From NCBI GenBank assembly GCA_002428935.1, contig DIYG01000156.1:1-21092 (forward strand): DNA of 21,092 nt. Reading direction: 5' to 3'. The notes under the pieces were generated by a model. That model was not told the origin of the DNA, did no database searches, and worked only from the letters and a program-made list of their open reading frames with translations. Source of the stretch: Halieaceae bacterium UBA6060 (lineage in GTDB: Bacteria; Pseudomonadota; Gammaproteobacteria; Pseudomonadales; Halieaceae). The position numbers and the translations under genes were made by a program. Below, piece by piece: positions 6,725-14,736 of the stretch (within the stretch, counting starts at the first letter, position 1; every line of letters begins with the position of its first letter).

Positions 6725-9700
6725 ATGCGTCTAAAGTCGATCAAGCTCGCCGGATTTAAGTCTTTCGTCGACCCCACCACGGTACATTTTCCGAGCAACA
6801 TGGCTGCGGTCGTCGGGCCCAATGGTTGCGGTAAATCCAACATCATCGATGCGGTTCGCTGGGTGATGGGCGAGAGCTCGGCGAAGAACCTTCGCGGTGA
6901 GTCCATGGCGGACGTCATCTTCAATGGCTCAGGCAATCGACAGCCCGTGGGTCAAGCCTCCATCGAACTGGTTTTCGATAACAGCGACGGCAAGATTGGC
7001 GGCGAATACGCGCTCTACAGCGAGATCTCCACCCGTCGACAGGTTACGCGGGAAGGCCAGTCCGATTACTTCTTGAACGGCACAAAATGTCGCCGCCGGG
7101 ATATCACGGATATTTTCCTCGGTACGGGGCTGGGTCCTCGCAGCTACGCCATCATCGAGCAGGGCATGATCTCCCGCCTTATCGAGTCCAAACCCGAAGA
7201 ACTACGGGTGTTTATTGAAGAGGCGGCGGGCATTTCCAAGTACAAGGAGCGGCGTCGAGAGACGGAATCGCGCATGCGCCGCACCTTGGAAAACCTCGAG
7301 CGTCTTACGGACTTACGCGATGAGCTGGGAAGACAGCTGCAACACCTGCAGCGACAGTCTCAGGCGGCGGAGCGTTATAAGGCCCTCAAGGCCGAGGAGC
7401 GACAGCTCAAGCACCAGCTCATGGCGGCACAGTGGAGTGACCTGGAGGCCCAGGGCAAGGAAGCTGCCCATGCGGTGGGTGAGCAGGAAGTGCGTTTGGA
7501 AGCGGTGTTTGCCGAACAGCAGAAACTCGACACGGCCCTCGAAGCCCATCGCCTGACCCACGGCGAGCGCAACGACGAGCTCGGTAAAGCCCAGGCGCGT
7601 TTTTACACGGTGGGCGCGGAAGTGAGTCGTATTGAGCAGGAAATCCGCTACCAGGGCGAGCGCGCGGAACAGTTGGAAACGGATCTGAACGCGACCCAGG
7701 CAGGTTTGGCTCAGGCGGAGAAACACCTCCAGGAAGACGGTGCCCGGCTGGAAGGTTGGGAGCAGGAACTCGCCGGCCTGGGCCCAGAGCTTGAGGGTCA
7801 GCGCGAGGCCAGTGCAGCAGCTAATGAAGCGCTCTCCACTGCCGAAACGGCCATGCAGTCCTGGCAGGCGGATTGGGACGAGTTTAATCAGAAAGCGGCG
7901 ACACCTCGCCAGGAAGCGGAGGTGCAGCAGTCCCGAATTCAGCATCTGGAGCATTCCCTGGAACGCCTGCGCCGACGCCAGGGGGAACTGGAACAAGAGC
8001 GAGAAAGTCACGGCGATGAGGAGGCGGTGCGCGCCATCGCGGCGCTCACGGAGCAATTGCGGGATGGAGAACGGGTGGCCGCCGAGCACGGAGCCCGCAT
8101 CGAAGATCTTGAGACCCGCGCCACGGACCTACGGCACGACCGTCGCCAGGCCCAGGAGGGGCTCAATGAAATTCGTTCGACCCTGCAGGTGCACCGGGGT
8201 CGTCAGGCATCCCTGGAAGCTCTCCAGCAGGCCGCAAAGGAGCGCGCTGACGGTCAGGGTGTCGCGGAATTTTTGCGCGCGCAGCAATTGGATGGAGCAC
8301 CACGGGTCCTGGATTCTCTTCAGGTGGATCCAAGGTGGCAGGTTGCGGTCGAGGTGGTTCTGGGCAGCGCTCTCCAGGGCATTTGCGTGGAGGGCATCCG
8401 CGACTATCGCGATGCGCTGGCTTCTCTGGATAAGGGCGACGTGGCTTTGATCGAGGCGGCGGGAACCCAGGCCTTGGCAACGGACTCCCTGGCTCATCAG
8501 CTTCAGGGCGACACCCGTATCGCTGGCCTTCTGGCAACGGTGCGATGTGCCGATAGTGTCGAGGAAGCCGAAGCCCGGCGCCACGAATTGACCCCGGGCG
8601 AATCCCTAATTACGCCAGAAGGCCTCTGGTTTGGTCGCAACTGGGTCCGCTCCCATCACGGTGATGAAAGTGAGACCGGGCTTTTGGCGCGGCAGCGAGA
8701 GCTGGACTCCCTGGAACACATGATCAACGAGGCACGTCAGACGGAGAATGCTGCCGCCGAACGCCTGGCTACCGTGGAAGGACAGCTTACGGAGTCTGAG
8801 CAGTCCCTGCGCGGGGTGCGCAGTGAGGCGGATTCGGCGGCGAAACAGCGGGCCGATGTGCTGGCCAAGCTCCGCGCCGAGGAAGCGCGACAGGAGCAGG
8901 TACTCAAACGACGCCAGCGCCTTGAGCAGGAACTGCAAGATCTACGGGGGCAGTCGGAGCAGGAACAAACGGCGATCGCCAAGTCCCGGGCTGCCTTGGC
9001 GGCGGCCATTGAAACCATGGATGGGGACGCGGCGGATCGAGAGCAACGCCTCGGGGAGCGCGATCGTTTGCGTACAACCCTTGATGAGGCTCGGGCCCAG
9101 GCCCATCGCTGTCGCGATGGAGCGCATCAGGCGGCCCTTCGTCACCAATCCCTGGTGACCCAGAGCGAAACCATTCGCGATGCCCTTGCCCGCAGTCGAG
9201 AGCAGGTCGAAGTCTTGAGCCAACGATTGGCGACTTTGGAGAGTTCTCGCACGGAAAACAACGCACCTCTGGAAGGTTTGCAGGAGCAGTTGGAGGTGCA
9301 ACTCGCCGAGCGCCTCGAATCCGAAGGTACCCTCACCGCCGCTCGTCAGGCCCTGGCGGAGATCGAACATACCCTGCGGGAAGCTGAGCAGGAGCGTTTA
9401 CGGGTAGAGCAGCGGGCCGCAAGCGGTCGCGAGCAGCTCGAAACTCGACGCCTGGCACTCCAGGGTTTGGATATGCAGCGCAAGACTCTGGCTACACAGC
9501 TGGCGGAAGCTGGCGGTGAGTTGGAGACGCTGGTGGCGGAACTGCCAGAAGAAATCGATATGGAGAACTGGCAGCGGGAACTGGAGCGTTACGCCAATCG
9601 TATCGCCCGTCTCGGCCCTATCAACCTCGCGGCGGTGGATGAATATCAGCAGCAATCCGAGCGCAAACAGTATCTGGATGCCCAGCACGAAGATCTGGAA

Positions 9701-10225
9701 AGCGCTCTGGCTACTTTGGAATCGGCGATTCGCAAGATCGATCGAGAAACTCGCAATCGCTTCAAGGAAACCTTTGATCAGGTCAACAGCGGTTTACAGG
9801 AGCTGTTTCCTCGGGTCTTTGGCGGCGGTTCGGCGAGTCTGGAGATGACCGGAGACGACCTCCTCGATACCGGTGTTTCTATTTTGGCCAGACCGCCCGG
9901 GAAAAAGAACTCAACGATCCATTTGCTTTCCGGTGGCGAAAAGGCCTTGACGGCCATCGCCCTGGTGTTTTCCATCTTCCAGCTCAATCCAGCACCGTTC
10001 TGTATGCTCGATGAGGTGGATGCACCCCTGGATGATGCCAACGTGGGGCGCTATGCGCGGATGGTTAAGGAAATGTCCGAGAAAGTGCAGTTCGTGTTTA
10101 TCACCCACAACAAGATCACCATGGAGATGGCGGACCATCTCATGGGCGTCACCATGCACGAACCCGGGGTATCCCGTTTGGTATCTGTGGATGTTGAGGA
10201 GGCGGCGGAGCTCGCCGCCAGCTAA
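6725..10225 (+). CDS. smc: Chromosome segregation protein SMC
   Basis: A 1166-residue structural-maintenance-of-chromosomes ATPase, the usual bacterial length. Walker A is at residues 31-39 (GPNGCGKSN). The first coiled coil covers roughly 165-500, the globular hinge about 500-650 (EFLRAQQLDGAPRVLDSL, then VALIEAAG), and the second coil about 655-990. The head is completed by the signature LLSGGEKALTAIAL near 1066-1080 and Walker B CMLDEVDAPLD near 1093-1103. SMC dimers act with ScpA and ScpB, not seen here, to organise newly replicated DNA. Gammaproteobacteria with this gene normally lack MukB. The ATG at 6725 gives the canonical N-terminus MRLKSIKLAGFKSF despite a weak ribosome binding site. 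The zipA gene follows after 47 bp, as in Pseudomonas. Confidence 0.97.
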   Translation: MRLKSIKLAGFKSFVDPTTVHFPSNMAAVVGPNGCGKSNIIDAVRWVMGESSAKNLRGESMADVIFNGSGNRQPVGQASIELVFDNSDGKIGGEYALYSEISTRRQVTREGQSDYFLNGTKCRRRDITDIFLGTGLGPRSYAIIEQGMISRLIESKPEELRVFIEEAAGISKYKERRRETESRMRRTLENLERLTDLRDELGRQLQHLQRQSQAAERYKALKAEERQLKHQLMAAQWSDLEAQGKEAAHAVGEQEVRLEAVFAEQQKLDTALEAHRLTHGERNDELGKAQARFYTVGAEVSRIEQEIRYQGERAEQLETDLNATQAGLAQAEKHLQEDGARLEGWEQELAGLGPELEGQREASAAANEALSTAETAMQSWQADWDEFNQKAATPRQEAEVQQSRIQHLEHSLERLRRRQGELEQERESHGDEEAVRAIAALTEQLRDGERVAAEHGARIEDLETRATDLRHDRRQAQEGLNEIRSTLQVHRGRQASLEALQQAAKERADGQGVAEFLRAQQLDGAPRVLDSLQVDPRWQVAVEVVLGSALQGICVEGIRDYRDALASLDKGDVALIEAAGTQALATDSLAHQLQGDTRIAGLLATVRCADSVEEAEARRHELTPGESLITPEGLWFGRNWVRSHHGDESETGLLARQRELDSLEHMINEARQTENAAAERLATVEGQLTESEQSLRGVRSEADSAAKQRADVLAKLRAEEARQEQVLKRRQRLEQELQDLRGQSEQEQTAIAKSRAALAAAIETMDGDAADREQRLGERDRLRTTLDEARAQAHRCRDGAHQAALRHQSLVTQSETIRDALARSREQVEVLSQRLATLESSRTENNAPLEGLQEQLEVQLAERLESEGTLTAARQALAEIEHTLREAEQERLRVEQRAASGREQLETRRLALQGLDMQRKTLATQLAEAGGELETLVAELPEEIDMENWQRELERYANRIARLGPINLAAVDEYQQQSERKQYLDAQHEDLESALATLESAIRKIDRETRNRFKETFDQVNSGLQELFPRVFGGGSASLEMTGDDLLDTGVSILARPPGKKNSTIHLLSGGEKALTAIALVFSIFQLNPAPFCMLDEVDAPLDDANVGRYARMVKEMSEKVQFVFITHNKITMEMADHLMGVTMHEPGVSRLVSVDVEEAAELAAS

Positions 10226-10256
10226 TACGATGGGTAATAGCAATTTGCGTGCGGTG

Positions 10257-10262
10257 AGGAGG
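10257..10262 (+). promoter_or_regulatory. Ribosome binding site for zipA (GTG start)
   Basis: AGGAGG is a perfect Shine-Dalgarno core in the 47-bp smc-zipA gap, 10 bases before a GTG at 10273. An ATG directly abutting it at 10263 is too close to be used and is in another frame. A later in-frame ATG at 10300 would remove the start of the membrane anchor. Confidence 0.7.
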
Positions 10263-10272
10263 ATGGGCGACC

Positions 10273-11196
10273 GTGCCTGAACTGACCATACGGGATGCCA
10301 TGGTACTGATTGGCAGCCTGCTTATTTTGGCTGTAATCATAGATGCCTGGCGTCGTATGCGTCAGCAAAAGCGCTCCCGGGTCCGGGTGAAGTTGGCGAC
10401 GGATTTGCCCGAGAGTATTCCTGACGACGATTTATCCCAATACCGAGAGCTACCAAACGGTGGTGCCCGGGTGGTCAGTCGCGACGACCTGCTCCGTGGG
10501 GTAGGTGCCATGCCCGATGGTGATGGCCAGAGCGGAGACGATCAGGTAGGCGCCCCAGCGAGCGGCGGCGAGCCTGGAACAAGCGAGTCCGAAGCTTCCC
10601 AGGGGGCTGCGGACGACGGTGGGGAGAGCGCTGACACGGAGGCCGTACTCGCCGGTGTGCGAGCTTCCAGCGACGAGCCCACGAACCTGGACTGGTTGGA
10701 AGACCTGCCCGAAGACCGGGCTCCCGATGGGACCGAGGATACGGGCGAGCTGCCCCGCCAGCCGGACACGGAGGTGATCATTCTTCATGTCATGGCTCGC
10801 GACTCCGTTGGTTTTCCTGGCAAAGACATCCTGGAAATACTATTGGCCTGCGATTTGCGTTTCGGCGATATGAGTTTCTTTCATCGGCACGAGCAGCAGG
10901 CGGGACGTGGCCCCATCCAGTTCAGCGTCGCCAATATGCTCCAACCGGGCGTATTTGATATCGACAATATGGACGCCATGCATACCCGAGGTCTGGTGTT
11001 TTTCCTGACTTTGCCCGGCCCTGACAACATGACCCAGGCCTTTGATTACATGTTGGAGACGGCGAAAACCGTAGCCCGGAATCTCGACGGCGAGTTGCTC
11101 GACGAGTCCCGTAGCGTTTTGACGCAGCAGGCCGTAGAGCATTCGCGACAGCAGATCCGCGAGCTGGAGCGTCGCCTCCGCGTTCGCGACGCCTGA
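10273..11196 (+). CDS. zipA: Cell division protein ZipA
   Basis: A 307-residue protein with an N-out membrane anchor (about residues 9-25), then a short basic stretch (WRRMRQQKRSRVRVK), a long linker (about 45-165) and a C-terminal FtsZ-binding domain (about 167-303). That domain carries the conserved blocks GFPGKDILEIL, DMSFFHRHE, FSVANMLQPGVFD and LPGP. ZipA tethers FtsZ filaments to the inner membrane early in division. The linker is rich in Asp, Glu, Gly and Ser rather than the Pro/Gln-rich linker of E. coli ZipA. The GTG start is supported by an AGGAGG site. The gene ends 4 bp before ligA, and the smc-zipA-ligA order is conserved in related bacteria. Confidence 0.93.
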   Translation: MPELTIRDAMVLIGSLLILAVIIDAWRRMRQQKRSRVRVKLATDLPESIPDDDLSQYRELPNGGARVVSRDDLLRGVGAMPDGDGQSGDDQVGAPASGGEPGTSESEASQGAADDGGESADTEAVLAGVRASSDEPTNLDWLEDLPEDRAPDGTEDTGELPRQPDTEVIILHVMARDSVGFPGKDILEILLACDLRFGDMSFFHRHEQQAGRGPIQFSVANMLQPGVFDIDNMDAMHTRGLVFFLTLPGPDNMTQAFDYMLETAKTVARNLDGELLDESRSVLTQQAVEHSRQQIRELERRLRVRDA

Positions 11197-11200
11197 GACG

Positions 11201-13234
11201 ATGGCCACCCCGGGTGCCACGGTTGCCTCGCAGGAAGAGGCGAGCGACCTTCGCCACAAGCTCGAGCGCTGGAATCACGAGTATCACGTCCTCGATACGC
11301 CGTCGGTGCCAGACAGCGAGTACGACAAAGCTCTGCGCCGGCTCCAGGCTCTGGAAAAAAGCTATCCAGAACTATGGGACCCGGCTTCTCCAACCCAACG
11401 GGTTGGTGCTCCGCCCCTGGAAGCCTTCGACAGCGTCGCTCACCCCGTGCCCATGTTGTCTCTGGACAATGCCTTTAGCGATGAGGAACTGGCGGGGTTC
11501 CTAAGGCGTGTCAAAGATCGCCTTGATGTCGATATCTTGCCGGAGCTGGTCGCGGAACCAAAGCTCGATGGGATCGCCGTAAGTCTTATTTACCGCGACG
11601 GCGTTTTAGAGCGCGCCGCCACCCGTGGCGATGGCACCCACGGTGAAGACATAACCCAGAATGTGCGCACCATCGGCTCCGTGCCGTTGCGCCTTCAGGG
11701 AGAGGATTGGCCCGAGTATTTCGAGGCCCGGGGCGAGATTTTTATGCCCCGAGAAGGTTTTGAGGCCTTTAATGAACGTGCTCGCGCTGGGGGAGAGAAG
11801 ACCTTCGTTAACCCGCGAAACGCTGCCGCGGGTTCTCTCCGTCAGCTCGACTCCCGCGTGACCGCCCAGCGACCCCTGGAGTTTTGTGCGTACGCCGCAG
11901 GCGAGCACCCGGCGGACGCCTGGCCCCAATGTCACTGGGATGTACTCCAGCATTTTAAGAGCTGGGGGCTTCCTATCAGCGCTCATGCCCGACGTCTAAA
12001 GACTCTGGACGACTGTGTTGCCTACTATGAAGAGCTGGCCGTCGAGCGGGATCGTCTTCCCTTCGATATCGACGGCATCGTTTACAAGATCGATAGCTTT
12101 GCTGCGCAGACTGAACTGGGTTTTGTCGCTCGCGCACCCCGCTGGGCCATCGCTCGTAAGTTTCCTGCCCAGGAAGCGATGACGCGGCTCCTGTCCGTAG
12201 AGTTCCAAGTAGGTCGTACCGGCGCCATTACCCCCGTGGCGCGTTTACAGCCCGTGTTTGTCGGCGGCGTGACGGTGAGCAATGCAACGTTGCACAACAT
12301 GGATGAGATTGCTCGTCTGGACCTCCACAGCGACGATTCCGTGGTCATCCGCCGCGCCGGTGACGTTATTCCCCAGGTGGTTTCCGTCATCGCGGAGCAG
12401 CGTAAGTCCCAGGCCGCGCCTATCGTAGGTCCATCGTCTTGTCCCGTATGCGGGTCGCCGGTGGTGCGGGTAGAAGGGGAAACGGCACTCCGTTGCAGCG
12501 GCGGCCTGGTGTGTCCTGCACAGCTTAAAGCTGCCCTGCGGCACTTTGTGAGTCGACGGGCCATGGATATCGACGGTCTGGGCGAGAAGCTCGTGGAGCA
12601 ACTGGTGGACCGGGGCCTGGTTCGCAACGTTGCCGACCTCTTCGCTCTACAAGCAGGCGCGCTCCGTGATCTGGAACGCATGGGTGAGAAGTCGTCCAAC
12701 AAGCTGGTCGCGGCGCTCGAGGCAGGGCGAAAGACTACGCTACCAAGGTTTATTTTTGCTCTGGGAATTCGCGAAGTGGGTGAGGCGACGGCGGAGTCTC
12801 TGGCTCTGCACTTCGGTTCCTTGGAAGCGTTGGCCGCCGCTGATACGGAGGCCCTCGAAACGGTGCCGGATGTGGGCCCTGTGGTGGCCCAACACGTTCA
12901 GCAGTTCTTTGCCTCGCCGCGCAATCGCGCGGTTGTCGATGCGCTCTTGGCGGCGGGCATAAGCTGGCCTGCGGTGGCGCCGGTCGGGGCGGAAGATGGC
13001 CCCCTGGCGGGGCAGACCTGGGTGGTGACGGGGCGTTTGGAAAGTCAATCACGGGATGAGGCGGAAGCTTTGCTGAAAAGTCTCGGTGCCCGTACGGCGA
13101 AATCCGTATCCGCCAAGACCTCGGTATTGTTGGCGGGGCCGGGAGCCGGTAGCAAACTTGCCAAAGCCGAGACCCTCGGAGTGGAAGTCATCGACGAGGC
13201 AGCCTTTCTCCAGCGCGTAGGAGCGTCTTCATGA
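11201..13234 (+). CDS. ligA: NAD+-dependent DNA ligase LigA
   Basis: A 677-residue ligase with the full domain order. Domain Ia, which binds NAD+, lies in about the first 70 residues (YYVLD-like EYHVLD, PDSEYD). The adenylation domain has Lys121 in EPKLDG as the AMP-accepting residue, plus TRGDGTHGED and GEIF. The OB fold contains VGRTGAITPVARL. A Cys4 zinc finger uses Cys414, Cys417, Cys432 and Cys438. Helix-hairpin-helix motifs (about 450-590) and a C-terminal BRCT domain (about 597-677, GQTWVVTGRLES) complete it. The enzyme seals nicks in replication and repair. The ATG at 11201 lies 4 bp after the zipA stop. The length matches the family and nothing is missing. Confidence 0.98.
   Translation: MATPGATVASQEEASDLRHKLERWNHEYHVLDTPSVPDSEYDKALRRLQALEKSYPELWDPASPTQRVGAPPLEAFDSVAHPVPMLSLDNAFSDEELAGFLRRVKDRLDVDILPELVAEPKLDGIAVSLIYRDGVLERAATRGDGTHGEDITQNVRTIGSVPLRLQGEDWPEYFEARGEIFMPREGFEAFNERARAGGEKTFVNPRNAAAGSLRQLDSRVTAQRPLEFCAYAAGEHPADAWPQCHWDVLQHFKSWGLPISAHARRLKTLDDCVAYYEELAVERDRLPFDIDGIVYKIDSFAAQTELGFVARAPRWAIARKFPAQEAMTRLLSVEFQVGRTGAITPVARLQPVFVGGVTVSNATLHNMDEIARLDLHSDDSVVIRRAGDVIPQVVSVIAEQRKSQAAPIVGPSSCPVCGSPVVRVEGETALRCSGGLVCPAQLKAALRHFVSRRAMDIDGLGEKLVEQLVDRGLVRNVADLFALQAGALRDLERMGEKSSNKLVAALEAGRKTTLPRFIFALGIREVGEATAESLALHFGSLEALAAADTEALETVPDVGPVVAQHVQQFFASPRNRAVVDALLAAGISWPAVAPVGAEDGPLAGQTWVVTGRLESQSRDEAEALLKSLGARTAKSVSAKTSVLLAGPGAGSKLAKAETLGVEVIDEAAFLQRVGASS
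13219..13223 (+). promoter_or_regulatory. Ribosome binding site for the lipoprotein gene after ligA
   Basis: AGGAG inside the last codons of ligA lies 7 bases from the ATG at 13231. It supports that start over an in-frame ATG at 13291, which has no comparable site. Confidence 0.65.
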
Positions 13235-13923
13235 GGTTTATGATGATAGCTAAGACAAGGGCAAGGGCAAGGCCAAGTACCGTTACGGCCATGAGGCCCG
13301 GTGGAGTCCGGCCCAGCTTGCGGGCAGTGTTTCTCGGCCTAAGCCTGGCAACGCTGTCTGCCTGTGCGACTAAACCGCCGGAAAATGTCGACAACCTGTG
13401 CGCCATTTTTGAAGAGAAGAAAGGTTGGTACGACGCCGCCCGAGATAGTGAAAAAGCCTGGGGCACGTCCATCCCGGTGCTCATGGCCATCGTGCATCAA
13501 GAGTCGCGGTTTGTGGCCAAGGCGAAGCCGCCGCGAAAGAAGATATTCGGTTTCATTCCGGGTCCACGGCCGTCCGATTCCTACGGTTACAGCCAGGCGT
13601 TGGAATCCACCTGGGAGTCCTATGAACGCTCCGCAGGACGCTATGGCGCGGATCGGGATGACTTTGACGATGCCATCGACTTTGTCGGTTGGTACAACCA
13701 TCAGTCCTATCGCCGCAACGGCATTGCGCGAAATGATGCTTACCGTTTGTATCTGGCCTACCACGAAGGCCACGGCGGTTACGATCGAGGAACGTACCGT
13801 TCCAAGGATTGGTTGCTTTCCGTCGCCCGCAGGGTTTCCGATCGCGCGACTCGCTATGAGCGGCAACTCGCCACTTGCCGCGAGGCCCTGGAGGATAAAG
13901 GAGGCTGGTTTAACTGGTTTTGA
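13231..13923 (+). CDS. Lytic transglycosylase-fold (SLT) lipoprotein
   Basis: A 230-residue predicted lipoprotein. A hydrophobic segment (about 32-44) ends in the lipobox LSAC with Cys45 as the lipidated residue. The following domain has the hallmarks of the soluble lytic transglycosylase family. Glu91 in IVHQESRF is the candidate catalytic acid, followed by DSYGYSQAL (about 116-123) and AYHEGHGG (176-183). Such enzymes cleave the MurNAc-GlcNAc bond of peptidoglycan and release anhydromuropeptides; activity here is inferred. The ATG overlaps the ligA stop (ATGA) and has an AGGAG site. The N-region before the hydrophobic segment is long and arginine-rich (31 residues), so a start at 13291 is possible. 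Three cysteines besides the lipobox are not expected; I count two (57 and 215 region). No gene symbol is secure. Confidence 0.8.
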   Translation: MRFMMIAKTRARARPSTVTAMRPGGVRPSLRAVFLGLSLATLSACATKPPENVDNLCAIFEEKKGWYDAARDSEKAWGTSIPVLMAIVHQESRFVAKAKPPRKKIFGFIPGPRPSDSYGYSQALESTWESYERSAGRYGADRDDFDDAIDFVGWYNHQSYRRNGIARNDAYRLYLAYHEGHGGYDRGTYRSKDWLLSVARRVSDRATRYERQLATCREALEDKGGWFNWF

Positions 13924-13955
13924 TTGTGACGCTTGTGTGTCATTCTGGGCTTCAT

Positions 13956-13977
13956 CTGTCATCTAAATGTAATACGC
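13956..13977 (+). promoter_or_regulatory. Candidate Pho box upstream of phoB
   Basis: Two half-sites sit 11 bp apart as expected for PhoB binding: CTGTCAT at 13956-13962 (perfect) and ATGTAAT at 13967-13973 (five of seven). They are separated by CTAA. A further partial match (GTGTCAT at 13937-13943) lies upstream but is out of the 11-bp phase. The site is 48 bp before the phoB ATG, in the only gap (102 bp) ahead of the operon. It implies positive autoregulation by PhoB~P. Confidence 0.65.
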
Positions 13978-14011
13978 CCCCTGCACCATGCGCCTGCCAG
14001 AAAATTGCAAC

Positions 14012-14017
14012 GGAAGG
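14012..14017 (+). promoter_or_regulatory. Ribosome binding site for phoB
   Basis: GGAAGG with an 8-base spacer to the ATG at 14026 picks this start over an upstream in-frame ATG at 13933. That earlier start would run through the Pho box and add 31 residues with no family match. Confidence 0.75.
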
Positions 14018-14025
14018 CCTTAGTC

Positions 14026-14736
14026 ATGAGTGAACGCACCGTATTGGTGGTTGACGACGAGTTCGCGATTCGAGACATGCTCCGCATGGCGCTGGAGATT
14101 GTTGATTTTCGCTGTTTGGAGGCGGAAAACATCCAGGACGCCCATGCGGTAATCGTCGATCAGCGTCCGGATATTGTGCTTCTGGACTGGATGCTACCCG
14201 GTGGCAGTGGCATTGAATTGCTACGCCGTTTGAAGCGAGATGAGACGACCCGGGAGATCCCCGTCATCATGCTGACGGCAAAGACCACGGAAGATAATGT
14301 CATTCAGGGTCTGGATGTAGGCGCTGATGATTACATTACCAAGCCCTTTGCTCCGCGGGAGCTCATCGCGCGCATCAAAGCGCTCCTGCGCCGATCCGGT
14401 GGTGGCGAGAGCGCTGATCGCATGCAGGTGTCAGAGCTGGTACTGGACGGAAAAAGCCGTCGGGTGTTTCTCAGCGATACGCCGCTGGATATGGGTCCCA
14501 CGGAATTTAATCTGCTGCAGTTCTTTATGTCTCATCCGGAGCGTGCGTATAGCCGCAATCAGCTGTTGGATCAGGTTTGGGGCGCCAACGTCTATGTAGA
14601 AGAGCGTACCGTTGACGTGCACATACGCCGTCTGCGAAAAGCCCTGCAAAACGATGGCCGCGACTACAGCGGTCTGATTCAAACCGTTCGCGGCACGGGC
14701 TACCGCTTCTCTTCTCGGGGGGTACCCACCGGGTGA
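14026..14736 (+). CDS. phoB: Phosphate regulon response regulator PhoB
   Basis: A 236-residue OmpR/PhoB-type regulator. The receiver domain (about 4-120) has the acidic pair Asp10/Asp11, the phospho-acceptor Asp54 (DIVLLDWMLPG), Thr84 and Lys106 (DDYITKPF). The winged-helix DNA-binding domain (about 140-232) ends in RTVDVHIRRLRKAL and RGTGYRFS. PhoR phosphorylates it when phosphate is scarce, and it then binds Pho boxes and recruits RNA polymerase. It follows a candidate Pho box and overlaps phoR (GTGA). The length matches E. coli PhoB, and the partner genes downstream make this PhoB rather than another OmpR-type regulator. Confidence 0.96.
   Translation: MSERTVLVVDDEFAIRDMLRMALEIVDFRCLEAENIQDAHAVIVDQRPDIVLLDWMLPGGSGIELLRRLKRDETTREIPVIMLTAKTTEDNVIQGLDVGADDYITKPFAPRELIARIKALLRRSGGGESADRMQVSELVLDGKSRRVFLSDTPLDMGPTEFNLLQFFMSHPERAYSRNQLLDQVWGANVYVEERTVDVHIRRLRKALQNDGRDYSGLIQTVRGTGYRFSSRGVPTG

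Noticed and set aside
7313..8089. Long open frame on the - strand opposite smc (258 codons)
   Set aside because: It mirrors the coiled-coil coding sequence, giving a Leu/Phe-rich product with no recognisable family and no ribosome binding site. It is best read as a shadow of smc.
13933..14025. A longer PhoB starting at 13933
   Set aside because: The extra 31 residues read through the Pho box and have no match in the family. The ATG at 14026 has a good GGAAGG site.
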